Notes under the pieces: generated by a model
Databases searched by the model: none
What the model was told of the DNA's origin: nothing
Seen by the model: only the letters and a program-made list of their open reading frames with translations
Assembly: GCA_029851415.1 (NCBI GenBank)
Contig: CM056741.1
Coordinates: 177,427,021 to 177,491,020 of the forward strand
Reading direction: 5' to 3'
From: Eretmocerus hayati
Taxonomy: Eukaryota > Arthropoda > Insecta > Hymenoptera > Aphelinidae
DNA length: 64,000 nt
Shown here: positions 39,230-51,675 of the stretch, in pieces
Layout: each line of letters starts with the position of its first letter
How positions within the stretch are numbered: position 1 is the first letter of the stretch
Position numbers and translations under genes: made by a program

Positions 39230-40900
39230 TGAAAGCTGAAAATGCTTTGCTCTCATCTCATTAGTTTTAGAGTATCAGGTTTCTAGTGTTTTTCATCACT
39301 CCGTAGATGAATAGAGTGATTGATCAAAGATTGAGGAGCACTATTCTCTCAACTAGTTTACAAACTGCATTCAGTCTAGACCTTAAATACAAACATTGGT
39401 TAGGTAATAAACTATCTTGAAGCTTGGCAGTTTTGTACCAAAAAGTTGGATAACGACAGGCTCCATCGCACTTTTTTTTGTCAATCATTGTTGTGATTCA
39501 AGTACTCAAGTGAATGCTGTTTGTAAGAGTTTCAACTCCTCGTTGCAAGAATAGTGCACCCCAATCTCTCAACAGTGTTTCAGTTATTCAATTCAGAACT
39601 TGGAAGAAACACTGATTGACAAACAATTTGTGATGGAGCTTGTCGTTATCCAACCTTTTTGTACAGAACTACCAAGCTCCAAGCTAGTTTATTTCCCACC
39701 CAAATTTTGTTTTTAAGGTCTGAACTGAATGCAGTTCGTAATAGTTTTACCCACTTGTTGAGTAAAGTGTGCAACTCGGTCTCTCACTTGATGATTCAAT
39801 TGGAAGTTGAATCCACTTCGCTCACATCTCATTCCTTCCAGAGTATCAAGTAGCTGGTGTTTCTCATCACTCCAATGATGAACTGAATGACCGGTCAAAG
39901 ATTGAGAAGCACCATACTCTCAACAAGGAGTTGAAAATATCACAGACTGCATTCAGTTCAAACCTTCAATACAAACATTAGTTGGGGAATAAACTAGCTT
40001 GGAGCTTGGCAGTTCTGTATGAAAAGGTTGGATAACAACAAACTCCATTCCAGTTTGTTTGTCTTCATTGTTTTCATAAAGTTCTGAATCCAATGGTGGT
40101 GAACTGAAACACTGTTCAGAGTTTGAGGTGCGCTATTCTTACGCAACAAGAGGTTATAACTTTTACAAACTGCATTCACTTCAGAACTTGAATGAAACAA
40201 TGATTGACACACAAACTGTGATATAGCTTGTCGTGATGCAATTTTCTGGTACAGAACTGCTAAGCTCCAAGATAGCTAATTTCCCAACTAATATTTGTAT
40301 TCAAAGTCTAAACTGAATGCAGTTTGTGATATCTCCAACTCCTTGTTGAGAGGAATGGTGCTCCTCAATTTTTGACCGATCACTCAGTTCATGTACGGAG
40401 TGATGGAAAACACCAAAAACTTGATACTCTGAAAGTAATGAGATGTGAGCAAAGCACATGCAGCTTCCAACTGAATCATCAGGTTAAGATGGAGTTGCAC
40501 ACTTTTCTCAACAAGTAGTTGAAACTATCACAAACTGCATCCTGTTCAGACTTTAAATACAATATCTAGTTGGGAAATAAACTAGCTTGAAAGGTTGGCA
40601 GTTCTGTACGAAAAGGTTGGATGACGACAAGCTCCATCACAGTTTGTTTATCAATCAGTCTTTCTTCCAAGTTCTGAATTGAATAATGGTGAACTGCGAC
40701 ACTGTTCAGAGATTGAAGTGCACTATTCTTGCAACAAGAAGTTGGAACTTTGACAAACAGCACTCACTTCAAAACTTGGATCAAAACAATGATTGACAAA
40801 CAAACCCTGATGGAGCTTGTCGTTAACCAACCTTTTTGTCCAGAATTGCCAAACTTCAAGATAGTTTATTTTTCAACCAATCTTTGTATTCAAAGTCCAA
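39230..40900. repeat. Array of about 580-base repeats in both orientations
   Basis: The phrase AAACTAGCTTGGAGCTTGGC and variants recur near 39406, 39990 and 40572. Its reverse complement recurs near 39670, 40262 and 40850. Phrases with GTATCAAG, CATCACTCC and GATTGAG recur about 576 bases apart near 39267 and 39843 and appear inverted near 40370-40440. The array is thus about 2.8 periods, each with an internal fold. Copies differ by 10-20 percent by eye, so it is older than the 19.7-kb duplication. Confidence 0.7.
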
Positions 40901-40909
40901 ACAGACGGA

Positions 40910-41161
40910 CTACACACACTAGACACGACCATGCGCTCAGCTGCGGACAGCTGCGGATGAATATTTATCGGCGTTCATGCGGGATTTACACGGGGTTTCT
41001 GCGGCGGGTAACGCCGTTTCCACCGTGGCGCCCGTAAGAAGATACTACATTGAGAACCCGGCGTTTACGCGGCAAATAGTTACGCGCCGGAGTTCGCATC
41101 CAGTCAAATTTTTCCCCGTGGCCGAATCGCCCACCGTCGGTAAAGAAGGTTTCACCTTCAA
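40910..41161. other. GC-rich tail of the tandem unit
   Basis: A locally GC-rich stretch with many CpG lies at the right end of the unit, unlike the AT-rich surroundings. It is open in a plus frame (about 40977-41160) and in a minus frame, but neither resembles a known protein. It ends with GAAGGTTTCACCTTC (41145-41159), the exact reverse complement of 39189-39203. In unit 1 this end abuts unit 2; in unit 2 it continues into unique DNA. Confidence 0.5.
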
Positions 41162-41302
41162 TAAGATATTATTTTCAATCCATTCCAACGAATACCTGGT
41201 GATTTGAGCTTTAGTATTCAATAATGATTTGGAAAAGATCTATTTGAATTCCCTGCTCAACTTCTCACCGTACAATACTGCTGCAGGTTAGTCCACGGCA
41301 CA

Positions 41303-41791
41303 ATGGTGAAAATTGGTCTCCGGCTCAAAGCCAACTTGGAGAATGTAGAAAGCCTTGCTCCGTCCTCAAGTCCAGATTTTAGATGGTATCTGAAATTTGC
41401 GTGCAATAATTGTGGGGAAGTATCAACAAAATGGAACTATATATCTTTGGATGAAGAAATTCCAGCCCAAACGGGCCATGCTGTCAATCATTTTGTCAAC
41501 AAGTGCAAACTATGTTCTCGTGAAAACTCTCTGAACATCATAGCAGATACCATTGACGGGCTCACTGCAGATAGTACTGACCAATTCAAAACTGTTGTGG
41601 TATTTGATTGCAGAGGACTTGAACCTCGAGATTTTTCTGCCAGAGAAGGATGGGTAGTGAAGGCTGCCAATGGTGGTAAAACTTTCAATGATGTTGATCT
41701 TGGTGATGGGGAATGGGCTGATTATTGTGATAAAACTAATCAGCCTGTAGGTGTTTTTGAAATTGAACATAGATTTGAGAGAGTCAAGTAG
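41303..41791 (+). CDS. CZIB: CXXC motif-containing zinc-binding protein (CZIB/UPF0587), copy 2
   Basis: The coding sequence is identical to the copy at 21631-22119, with all four zinc-site cysteines. What differs is upstream. The repeat begins one base inside the 5'-UTR intron, so the non-coding first exon is missing and the donor GT reads AT (41161-41162). The old acceptor remains at 41286. Expression would need a new promoter from the end of unit 1, which has no recognised promoter motif. The protein frame is intact, so it could still work if transcribed. A poly(A) signal lies at 41970-41975. Confidence 0.93.
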   Translation: MVKIGLRLKANLENVESLAPSSSPDFRWYLKFACNNCGEVSTKWNYISLDEEIPAQTGHAVNHFVNKCKLCSRENSLNIIADTIDGLTADSTDQFKTVVVFDCRGLEPRDFSAREGWVVKAANGGKTFNDVDLGDGEWADYCDKTNQPVGVFEIEHRFERVK

Positions 41792-43234
41792 AATATAAAA
41801 GTAGAATAAGAGGTAGGGCTAGTGTTGGTTCAAATTTTGATCACTTGTCATACTTTTAACAAGAACTAGTAGATATTTTGATACAAAAGCTCATGGAAGT
41901 GTTGCTACTTCATCAGTTGAGTTATGACTTGCCAGTCAAGTCTGATAGTTCTTCAGAGAGTGTTTGACAAATAAATTATGATCTGAAAACTATTGTGCGC
42001 CAGTGAAAATTTTTCCAAGTATCAACGATTCCAAGAAACCCTGGCATTATTACTTATGCAGTAATATTTTTATTTCATGAAACATCATTGTTTATTTGTT
42101 GATCAGTTCTTAGAACTAAGGATACATACTTGTCAAGTTGATTCTTGTGTACAGATGTAAATAGTAATGATCATAAAAACTAATTACAGAATGTACGGTT
42201 TCAATTTCATTATTTTCTAGATAGTAGAACAGTATCCAGAACCTGTTGAGCAATCATGATAATGACTCAGGATTTTTGCTATTAATTATTATGTATGTAA
42301 TCTAATTTTTGATTTATTTAAGGCATGATCAAGTTCTTTGAGAACTTGATTGTTATGAACCATTTTTGAACCCAATAATACCTGCTTTTGTAACTTATTG
42401 TTCCAAACCTGTATGCCTAATGATTGCTCAGTAAGAATAATCATGAATGTTGACCAGATACGCAAAAGTCTTATTTCATTAAGAAAATGGTACTTGGAAT
42501 GAGATTGATCAACTAGTCACAAACAAGCACGATCGTACACACACGTGTATGTAAGTCCGTGCATGGAGGCGACCAGTTTGGATACTCATTCAGTATATCT
42601 AGGTCAAAAATACATTCAATCAGATGACTCTTTAATTGCTGTGACTTAGATTAATGTCGAACATTTTCTATTATTTTCATAAAACAATAATTCGATTAGA
42701 TAAACCACGAGGCAGAATAGTATTGTAATTGTTTCAGTTTACAATTTTTTCCTACTCTAGATCATCAACCTTGTATCATATTATGAGTAGTTCTGTGAAT
42801 TCCTTGGAAAAAATCCGTACAGGTCATTATCGACATATTTTTTGCTTTCTTTAAAGAGGAAAAGTTGTTTTTGGTGACAGCAAATTTTTGATCAATTTTT
42901 CCATCCAATCGCATATTTTCTCCAACAAAAGTCCCTATCTCTACAAAATGCTTGGACCATCTTGTCCCTCTCGCCGAAACCTATCGATTGTAGTTAACTA
43001 CTTCGGTTCCGTACAAGAGATGATGACATTATTCCGAGGCGTTTTTGGATCACGCTCTACAAGTTGTAGCGACTGAAGCGAAATAACAACTTTTTCTCTA
43101 AGTCCGTGACGCACTCTCATCTCATACGTGTCACGCCCGAGGCCGTCACGGAAGCTAGGCACAATGAAGTACACCTAGTGACTACGTCCAATAATGGAGA
43201 ATTCATAACTTGAGATCAACAGAATCAAATGTGT

Positions 43235-43585
43235 CCCCACTGAAAATAATTCCGCGCGACCCCATGGGATCCCATGAGACTTTGTGGGGCCTGACCCTGG
43301 GAAAATGTTTAATTTTGATATTTGCAAAATTTGGCATCATAAAGATGTGCAGCATACAAAATTTCGATCATTCTTTACTTCCCATGCATCACCCTCCTCG
43401 TGGGCCGAAGGGATAATGATCGAAATTTGGAAATAATTGTCGAAATTTATTGTATCATGTATGTATTATGTACGTCTTCGATGCAAAATTTCGAAAATAC
43501 CAAAATAAGAAATTTTCTTTGGACCAGGTCCCACGAAGTCCCATATGGGATCCCATGTGGTCCCACGAAATTATTTTCAGCAGGG
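43235..43585. mobile_element. Copy 2 of the CCCTGCTGAAAAT foldback MITE
   Basis: Same element as at 23563-23913, carried along by the tandem duplication rather than by a second insertion. Confidence 0.75.
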
Positions 43586-43996
43586 TATGAATAACAGAAC
43601 ATTGCTCAGAAACGCTCGACTCACGAAATCTCATCGCGCTCGGCTTCCCAGAAACCAGGGGTCTCACGTCGTTGTGACACGTAAATGTTACAATTTTCGG
43701 GTGTTCAATCACATACATAATCGACTTGGGTATCTATCCACATCCGATAATCGACTCGAAGTTTGGTAGTGTCCACTTCCAGGATATCCTATCTAAATGG
43801 AGAAAACTTTACTGTTTAGGCCCAAATGATCAATGAGTGCCAGCAAAAGTCAAATGCCAAATGTTTCTGAGATATCTTTAAGTACATATATAATTTCCCA
43901 AGCTTTCGAGATTTTGCAAAGATAAAATTAATTCAATAAGTACGCTCTGTATCAAAATCACGAGCTTTTTCGTTGTAGTAAGACATAATAATATAA

Positions 43997-46750
43997 ATGT
44001 TACCGGCAAAGTCCCAAATCCATCAGACAATCCGCGAATTAGTCCGGGCGCTGGGGGGTGGTATGAGTGAAAATTCGTGTTCCAGAAGGTTCGAAGGTGT
44101 ATTCTTATATATTATGAGGCGCTGAATCGAATGCACGAGGTCGCCAGCTCAAAAACCCTGGCGTTTTTTTGTTATTAACCATTTTTAATGCAAAGTTATG
44201 GTTTTTGCAAAAAACTCGGAAAATATGCATTTTTGCGGGAAATTCGTTGAGACCAAAGTTGTAGAACGTAAAATTCTCTACAAAAAAAATATCTCCACAA
44301 ATTTTCTGGAAAACGCAAGCCTGGGGCGGGAAATACGTGAAAACCGTTCCGCGCGTTATTTAACACGGGCTTATATGGGGCAGCCGACGCAGCGCTACTA
44401 AACTCGCTACCAATTTGACAGTTGTCAATTCAGAGCTAGGCGACCAAGTGCATCTTGAAAAAGATGAAATTCCCTTAAAAATGGTATAGGTTGTATCTTG
44501 CTGAATACTAAGCTTTTCCAGTGTAAACTGAGAAAAAGAGGAAAAGTGCAGATTCTGAGCGCCGCGTGCGGCAATTTTGCTGCGAAAATAGCGTTTACAC
44601 ACTTGTTTCTCTTTCTTTTGAGCCATGCTCGAAGGACTTCGTTCTTAGCGAGATACGACCCTGTACCATTTTGAAGGAAATTTCATCCTCTTCAAGATGC
44701 ACTTGGTCGCCTAGCCCTAAATTGATAACTGTCAAATTGGCAGCGAGTGAAGTAGCGCTGCGTCGGCTACTCTGTAAGCCCATAACAAACGCGCGAAACG
44801 GTTTTCGCGCATATTCCGCCCGAGGCTTGGGTTTTCCAGGAAAGTTTGAGGGCCTTTCTTGTGAGGAATTTTACGTTCGCCAACTTTGGTCGCTACAAAT
44901 TTTACGTGAAAATTCATATTTTCCAAGTTTTTTCTGTAAAAAACCACAGTTTGGCACTAAAAACTGTTGACAACCAAAAAAATTCCGGGATTTTTGGGTT
45001 GGCGACCTCGTGCATTCGATTCAGCGCCTCACAATACATAAAACCGCACCTTCAAACCTTCTGGAACACAAATTTTTCACTCAGACCCCCCCCCCTCTTC
45101 CCAGCGCCCGGACTAAATCGACTAGGCGAACCGCGGATTGCCTGGCACGTATCCGGCAAAATTCGGAATGGATGCGTTATCCTGGGCTTCGCCGATGCAG
45201 ACCGGGGATTGACTGTTCTCGTGCAGACAAGAGGTTTATTCGATTACGGCGGCCAGGCCAGGCCACGCCGGCGTGGCCCATCGGACCTCTCTTTCTAACA
45301 TAGCGAGAAAGAGAGAGAGGTCCGATGGGCCACGCCGGCGTGGCCGGCGTAATCGAATAAACCTAAGGTCACTTTGCCCGCGGAGCCTGGAGGCAAAATT
45401 GAACGAATGGACCGGGGGTTCCGCGAGTTTTACTTTTGATGCGTTCTGATGAAAGTGAATGATGAGTGTGAGTAATCATTCACGTATCTCGCATCAATAA
45501 GACATTCTTGGAGGATGAACATGTACCAAGAAAATTCGAAAAGGATCCTCGAACGCATACGATTTTCTATAGTCTTTCGTACTAATTTCACTCACAGTAA
45601 GTAGGTATCCCGCGAGAATGACTTCGAATGGATGTATGTCATGCTTTTTGCTGTAATTTGTCTCAAATAATTCAAGATAATCACTCAGAAGTTCTATTTA
45701 TTGCAACATGCAGAGGGAGGGTGATTTCTTGATCTTAAATAATATAAAGACTCGAAATACTACTTTTTTGACACCATTAATAACTTGAGCGGTAATCTAA
45801 AAGTGTATACTGATGCTGCTTCCCTTGGTTCTTGGGTCATCTACCTACAACAATGTTTTGGGTTTCGATTGTGATCAGGAGATCTCCAAAAACTCCTCAA
45901 AAGTCGCAAGGCCAGTATTTTATATTTCCCCAAATCTTCTCGTTCGAAAGTCGATACCGCATTGAGATTTTGAGTTGCTTAGATTACTTTCTTGTCTTCG
46001 GAAAAGAATCATAAGTGGAAGGACAATTAGTTCGAAGTCTATCAATCTCCACTTTCCCGAGCTGTGAACAATCATCCCGGAGTTAGTTATCCTAGGATAA
46101 CTAACTCCGGGGCATTCATACATCATATTAGCTAATATGATGTATGAATGATTCCGCGTGAAAGTGTACCACGAATTGCATACAAATGATGACAATACTG
46201 CAGTCTGAAACATCGGTTTCGCAGTAAATTAACTCATATTCTTTATCCTCAGAATGATCATTTTATCCATTGTCCCTGAAAATACACGGTATATCCCATT
46301 GAAACCGCTATACAAGCAAATCTTGACACTCAAATTTGATCCTAACAAACCCCGAGTTCATCTGATTCTGTATCAATTTGTAATCTCCTGTAAAAATTGT
46401 TACGATGACTGAAATTCAGGCTAAATTGTTTGAGGACTATTTCTTCTCTCATCTACGTAGGTATGTATGCGTTCATCCTCCGAGAATGTCTTATATTGAT
46501 GCGAAATATGTGAATGATTATCACTCACACTCATCATTCACTCTCGTCAGAACGCATCAAAAGTCAAAACTCGAAATCCCCAGTCCGTTCATTCAACTTT
46601 GCCTGCACGAGAACAATCAATGCGCGGTTTGCCTGGGTAAAGCCCGGAATGAAGCTTCCATTTCGGGCTTTGCCGGATACGTGCCAGGCAATCCGTAGTT
46701 TGCCTAGGCGATTCGCGGATTGCCTGCATTCCGGACTTTGACGGTAACAT
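43997..46750. mobile_element. Copy 2 of the nested inverted-repeat element
   Basis: Counterpart of 24325-27078. The inner parts lie at 44040-45115 (1.08-kb foldback element), 45232-45364 (133-base palindrome), and 46076-46111 and 46113-46150 (paired palindromes). Confidence 0.7.
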
Positions 46751-47936
46751 ATAAAATGCATGCCTCGAGGATCACCGCGAAACGTTTTGATCTCATTTTG
46801 CTTTTTTTATTGCTCAACTCCGGCCAGAGACTACAAAGAGAGGTCATTACCACACGAGTGACGCTGAAGCTTTTATCTCATTGTTGAAAAATGAATTAAT
46901 ATCCTCGCTGAGTTTTTATTATATATATAGTCGGATGAAAAGCGTCGTCTTCCTCATCTTACATCTCTGAACTTCTGATTGTGAGATTGGGAACATCAGT
47001 ACACGTTTATACGCCATCTCTTCATGTAAACTCCTAATTTCGAAGACTGCTGGGAACCTGTTGACCTAGTGAATTCACATTAGGAAGTCACGTTGTGGGT
47101 ATATAGGTAAGAAACTTATTTCCTCAAATCAAATCAAAGCATTTTGGGTTATATCGCACCAACAATATATTCAACGTTTCATCACCTAGATCATTGAATA
47201 ACTCATTTCTTATGAATACTCGTGAAAATATAATATAACAATTCGATCGCTGCTAACCCAATAGATAATATTGTGAGCGGAAAGTATGATAATGATAGTT
47301 CACGTTATTTTCATGCTCAAATCAAATTATCTACAGAAAATCTCATTCTGCTATTGAATTTTTAATTTGAATTCATTTCAATTTTTATATGGTCCAGCTT
47401 TATGTAAATACTTTACAATATCCTACTAGGACGGTGTATCCCTGTGCATTCTTTTTTACTGGTGTTTTTTTCGTGTGCACGCAAAAGAGTCTACTGACAC
47501 GAAAATCGGTGCCAAATTACTTTTTCTGACCCTTTCAAACCTTATCAAATGTGAGATATGGAATTATTCTAGCTCTGAAGACTCACATTGATATCCAAGA
47601 ACATATTGGAGTTAACAACATTGTTCGTGCAAGAAACATCCTTTGAATTTAGATCAGATCTTTTACGTTCTGTCAGTGCATCATCCTCAAAATATACGCG
47701 GGATTTATGACTAATGGTGACTAAATACTTGAAAAACATTTGTTGCGGTCTAAATCTTGTTAGGTACTTTCAAAGATGATGATAGAATCAAAAATTTATT
47801 GTTACAAGCATAAGTATTTCTTTTCGATTCGATCAGGAATACAAATCCCTGACTCATTTTTGAATGCTCGTAAATATTCTCTCGACGATTGTCGTTGAAA
47901 AAAAAGTACTGATTGGATCAGGTTCCTCTTTCTACC

Positions 47937-49235
47937 CTAGAATAAACCCCATTCCTTTACAATGCCTTCCAAAATTAATGGAACACCTATGGTCTCCTCT
48001 ATAGCATATATAATGATTTTGACAAAGAAATCGTTCTTAGTTTCCACAAGAAGCTCGTCGTATCGAGGAGACAAAAAACCTCCGTAGGACTTGTCAAGTT
48101 CTTCTGTGAACTTGGACCAGTCCGTGCGTTTAGATTTAAATTTGAATGATCTCTTCGAGTAGCTGCACTTAGTTATATTTATATTAACAAATATAGGGAA
48201 GTGATCTGATCCCCAGCCCATGTAAAAACGGTAACTCTATGATCATATATGAACAGGGGGTCCAAGGACCCTATGAGCACCTATGAAATGGTTGCATTTT
48301 CAGGGAATATTACATCAAAAAGTCACGATGCTGATCTTGCATGAACGAGAAAATCTCCAAGGGTTCATTAGGTAATTGAATTAAAACGATCTGTAAGTGA
48401 TATCATTCTCCTACTAGAAAATAAAAATTTTAATTTCCAAGATCTAAAACGTTTGGCACATTGGTGACGAACCTGCATAAATGTAATATTTCTCAAAATG
48501 GTGATCTCAAGATATAACAAATTGTGCAGATTGGTCACCAACCAAACGTTGTAAATCTTGGAAATTAAATTATTTTTTCTAGTAGGGGAATGATATCACT
48601 CACAGATCGTTTTGATTCAATTACTTAATGAACTCTTGGAGATTTTCTCGGTTGTGCAAGATCAGCTTCGTGACTTTTTGATGCAATATTCCCTGAAAAT
48701 GCAACCATAACAACTTTTCGGATTTTAAAAAATTTTGAAAATCGTTTCATAGATGTTCATTTATGGTCATAGGGTCCTTGGACCCCATGTTCATATACGA
48801 TCATAGGGTTCCCATTTTTACATGGGAGGTCTCATCGCACACATCAACTGCAATTTTATCGGAAAAATTGAGAGATGAGAGGATGATGTCCAAGTTGGAC
48901 TTCTTCTTACGATAAAAATCAATTCGTGTTGAGGTATTGTGATTATGTATGAAAAGATTATGTGACTGAATTGCATGGAAAAATTTCAATCCATTGCTAT
49001 CTGTTTTATCGCAATTCCAAACTGTGTGGTGAGCATCAAAGTCACCCATCAAGATGCAATTTTCCCTATCTCTGACATTACTAACCAAATTATTCCATTG
49101 ATCGGATGAGAGCGTAAGACCTGTAGTTGCGTGAAACGATGAACACGATCCTGTGAAAATTTTTGTAATTCGACCTTTCCCGTCAAAGTTGTAAATAATC
49201 CACTGTTTTCGATTTTCAATATCGAACAAGGCCAC
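47937..49235 (-). pseudogene. Copy 2 of the truncated LINE endonuclease fragment
   Basis: Counterpart of 28265-29563, with the same MITE inside at 48217-48826 and the same two open segments. The decay is shared, so it predates the duplication. Confidence 0.8.
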
Positions 49236-50316
49236 TTAAGCACTTTGAAACTGTTTAGAACACATGAATTGATAGATTATTTTGTGAAGTTCAAAATCTT
49301 TTGCTCAAAGTTCGAGGACAATGGAGGAGGTTGGAGTAATCATGGATTTGGCTAGACCATAGATTTTCCATTAATTTTGTAAGGTACTGTACTTCCAACA
49401 AAAGTACCTTGTATGATTCTTCCCGTACTGTATTCGCGTTTCAGAACAAATTATATTGATCATATTAAACACGGCTTCGTTTCATAACTATAGAAATCGA
49501 TGTAGCATATTTTTCAGTGTACGAAATAATGAATTGAATTGATTAGAATAATGGTTGTAGAGGTTGTTGTATATCATTGCTGCATAACATGGCTAAGGTG
49601 TTGTTGAATACCACACCTTTATCTACATTATCGTAACCAAAACATCTATAAGAAACGTTGTTTGTATAGTTTTTCAGTGAACTGTTGATAAAGAAATGTG
49701 ACATAAACCCGCGTTTATAATATCAGGAAAATTGCTCATCGAATAAATGTTTTCCTCAACGCACTTGATCACTATGATGTAACACTCCGTGAATTTCCTC
49801 AATTATGTCATGATCATTCAAAACTATTCCTCAAACGTGTGTTGTCACAATTCCCTCAACATCCCGGAAATTCCTGAGAATAATTATGCTATCCCAAATT
49901 TACATTCACTTCGAACTGTTGCTACTGTTTAGTAATTTTATGCCCGTTATCCTATAAATGGACCAAAATCAGAATCAGCTCAAAATTCATCCGTCGCTTG
50001 TTAGAGATATTGAAGGTATTTGCTCAATATAATTTTAGTCCAAACGCTAAAATAGTACAATTTGATACAAGGGTGTAAAAGTAGATTTTACTCTCTTGTA
50101 TCGGACTTTACATTTTGATCAACTGTGAGTAGAAGTCGACAAACTGTGCGCAAAGTACACTTTTACGCGCATGTATCACAAAACATATTTTCTCACAGTC
50201 TTTCCGTGATAGGACACTTCAAACCTACAGTAATTGATCTTACCATCTATATTTTTCTGATGAAGTGATGGTCTCCGAATTTCACCTCGGTCTCAAACCA
50301 CTTCTTATACATATGG

Positions 50317-51213
50317 GTGATTCCGCCGAAAGTGTGATTTTTTGGGGGCCAAAATCGTCGCAGGGAGTGATTTGGTCAAAAAATTATTTCAGCCCCGGAC
50401 GAGTTCCGGTGTCTCGTAGCAGTTGATTTCCACTTGTTTGGGCACAAAAAGGAAGTGTTTAGAGCCGCGTATCTCAAAAGTAAAGTCAGTTCGCCTTAGA
50501 AATATTCCTACGGCTCGCCAACTAATCGTAGACTCTTTTCCGCATAGATTTGATCCAACGCAAACAAACACGACAAGAAAATATGTTCTACAGAGCGATT
50601 TAACGCGCCAGAGAGGAACACAACATGGGCATGGAATTGAGCAAAAGTTTTCTGCGCGATTTGGAAAACACGCTCATGCATGTGGTGCGCCCGGCTACAG
50701 ATTCGAGTTTTCGGCTACTGTCGCGCATGGATTAGGTGTAACTTGGGCGTCTAAATAACAACCTCGTTGGTTAGAAGGGCTCAAAATAGACTATGGGGAA
50801 CTTTGCCGACCTAATCAGTGCTGTGCAAGGAGTTTCGGTGCAAATCCGCCTTCAAAATGTCGGATGGCCGTGCTCGAGCTGAGGATCTAATTTGGACCCG
50901 TAAAGTGGTGGATTATGTTATTTGAAGTATTACAAATTGAAGGGCGTAGCTACATATAGGGATTTTTGACTCCGCATATGCGTCGTGATGGATTCAAAAG
51001 TCCAAGTTCGGTTTACTACAGGGGACGGAATTGACATTTCGGCCCTTTATGAGGCACTACAAATTACGGGGACGTCAGAATTGACTCAAAAACTATTAAC
51101 ATTAGTTGCGCACCAATAGAACACGCCCCAAAAAATTGCTTCATTGCACATTCAAGCCCTCGGAAACTTGGGGAAACTCGGAACACGGAAAATCACACTT
51201 TCAACGGAATCAC
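50317..51213. mobile_element. Copy 2 of the 897-base terminal-inverted-repeat element
   Basis: Counterpart of 30645-31541. Confidence 0.55.
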
Positions 51214-51675
51214 TGATCAATAATTCTGATCGATCAGTGGAGCTGAGAACTTTTCAAAAAGAGTTGATACTCGAAGACCCTCGACCAAATCGATAATGCG
51301 CAAACAATTTGAAAGCAAATGAATAATAAAGCTCGCTACGTAATAGAGAATAATTAATTTTCAATCCTATAAAAGTCCCTGTCAGATGAATTCGTTTGCG
51401 TATGCTAGTCCAGTGTCGTACACACAGTCAATCAAAACGCTTAATATGTACATCATTTCTATACAATTGAGTAAGCCTGAAACAATATTCAATGCATTGC
51501 ACCCTGAGAACATTATAAATCTAGAACAGAATATTTTCAATCCAATCGTATTCTAATGATCATCAATTTCTGTGTTCCGACACTGATACAAATAATTTAA
51601 AATGCAGTCTATATTTAATCCCATAAAATTCACAATAATTTATTTTAATCCCCAAACAAGTCTCAGTTATCAAGA

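Larger units (their letters stand above)
21490..41161 (+). repeat. Direct tandem repeat unit 1 (19,672 bases)
   Basis: This unit recurs head to tail at 41162-60833 with a constant offset of 19,672. No indel shift was seen anywhere, and the 13-base G run at about 36472-36484 has the same length in both copies. The left edge is defined because 21489 (G) differs from 41161 (A). The right edge is defined because 41162 (T) differs from 60834 (A). No microhomology was seen at the join. The unit holds one CZIB gene, one yellow/MRJP gene and many mobile elements. Confidence 0.97.

Noticed and set aside
39230..40900. CRISPR-like repeats
   Set aside because: The repeats are about 580 bases, diverged and in both orientations, in a eukaryotic context; not a CRISPR array.
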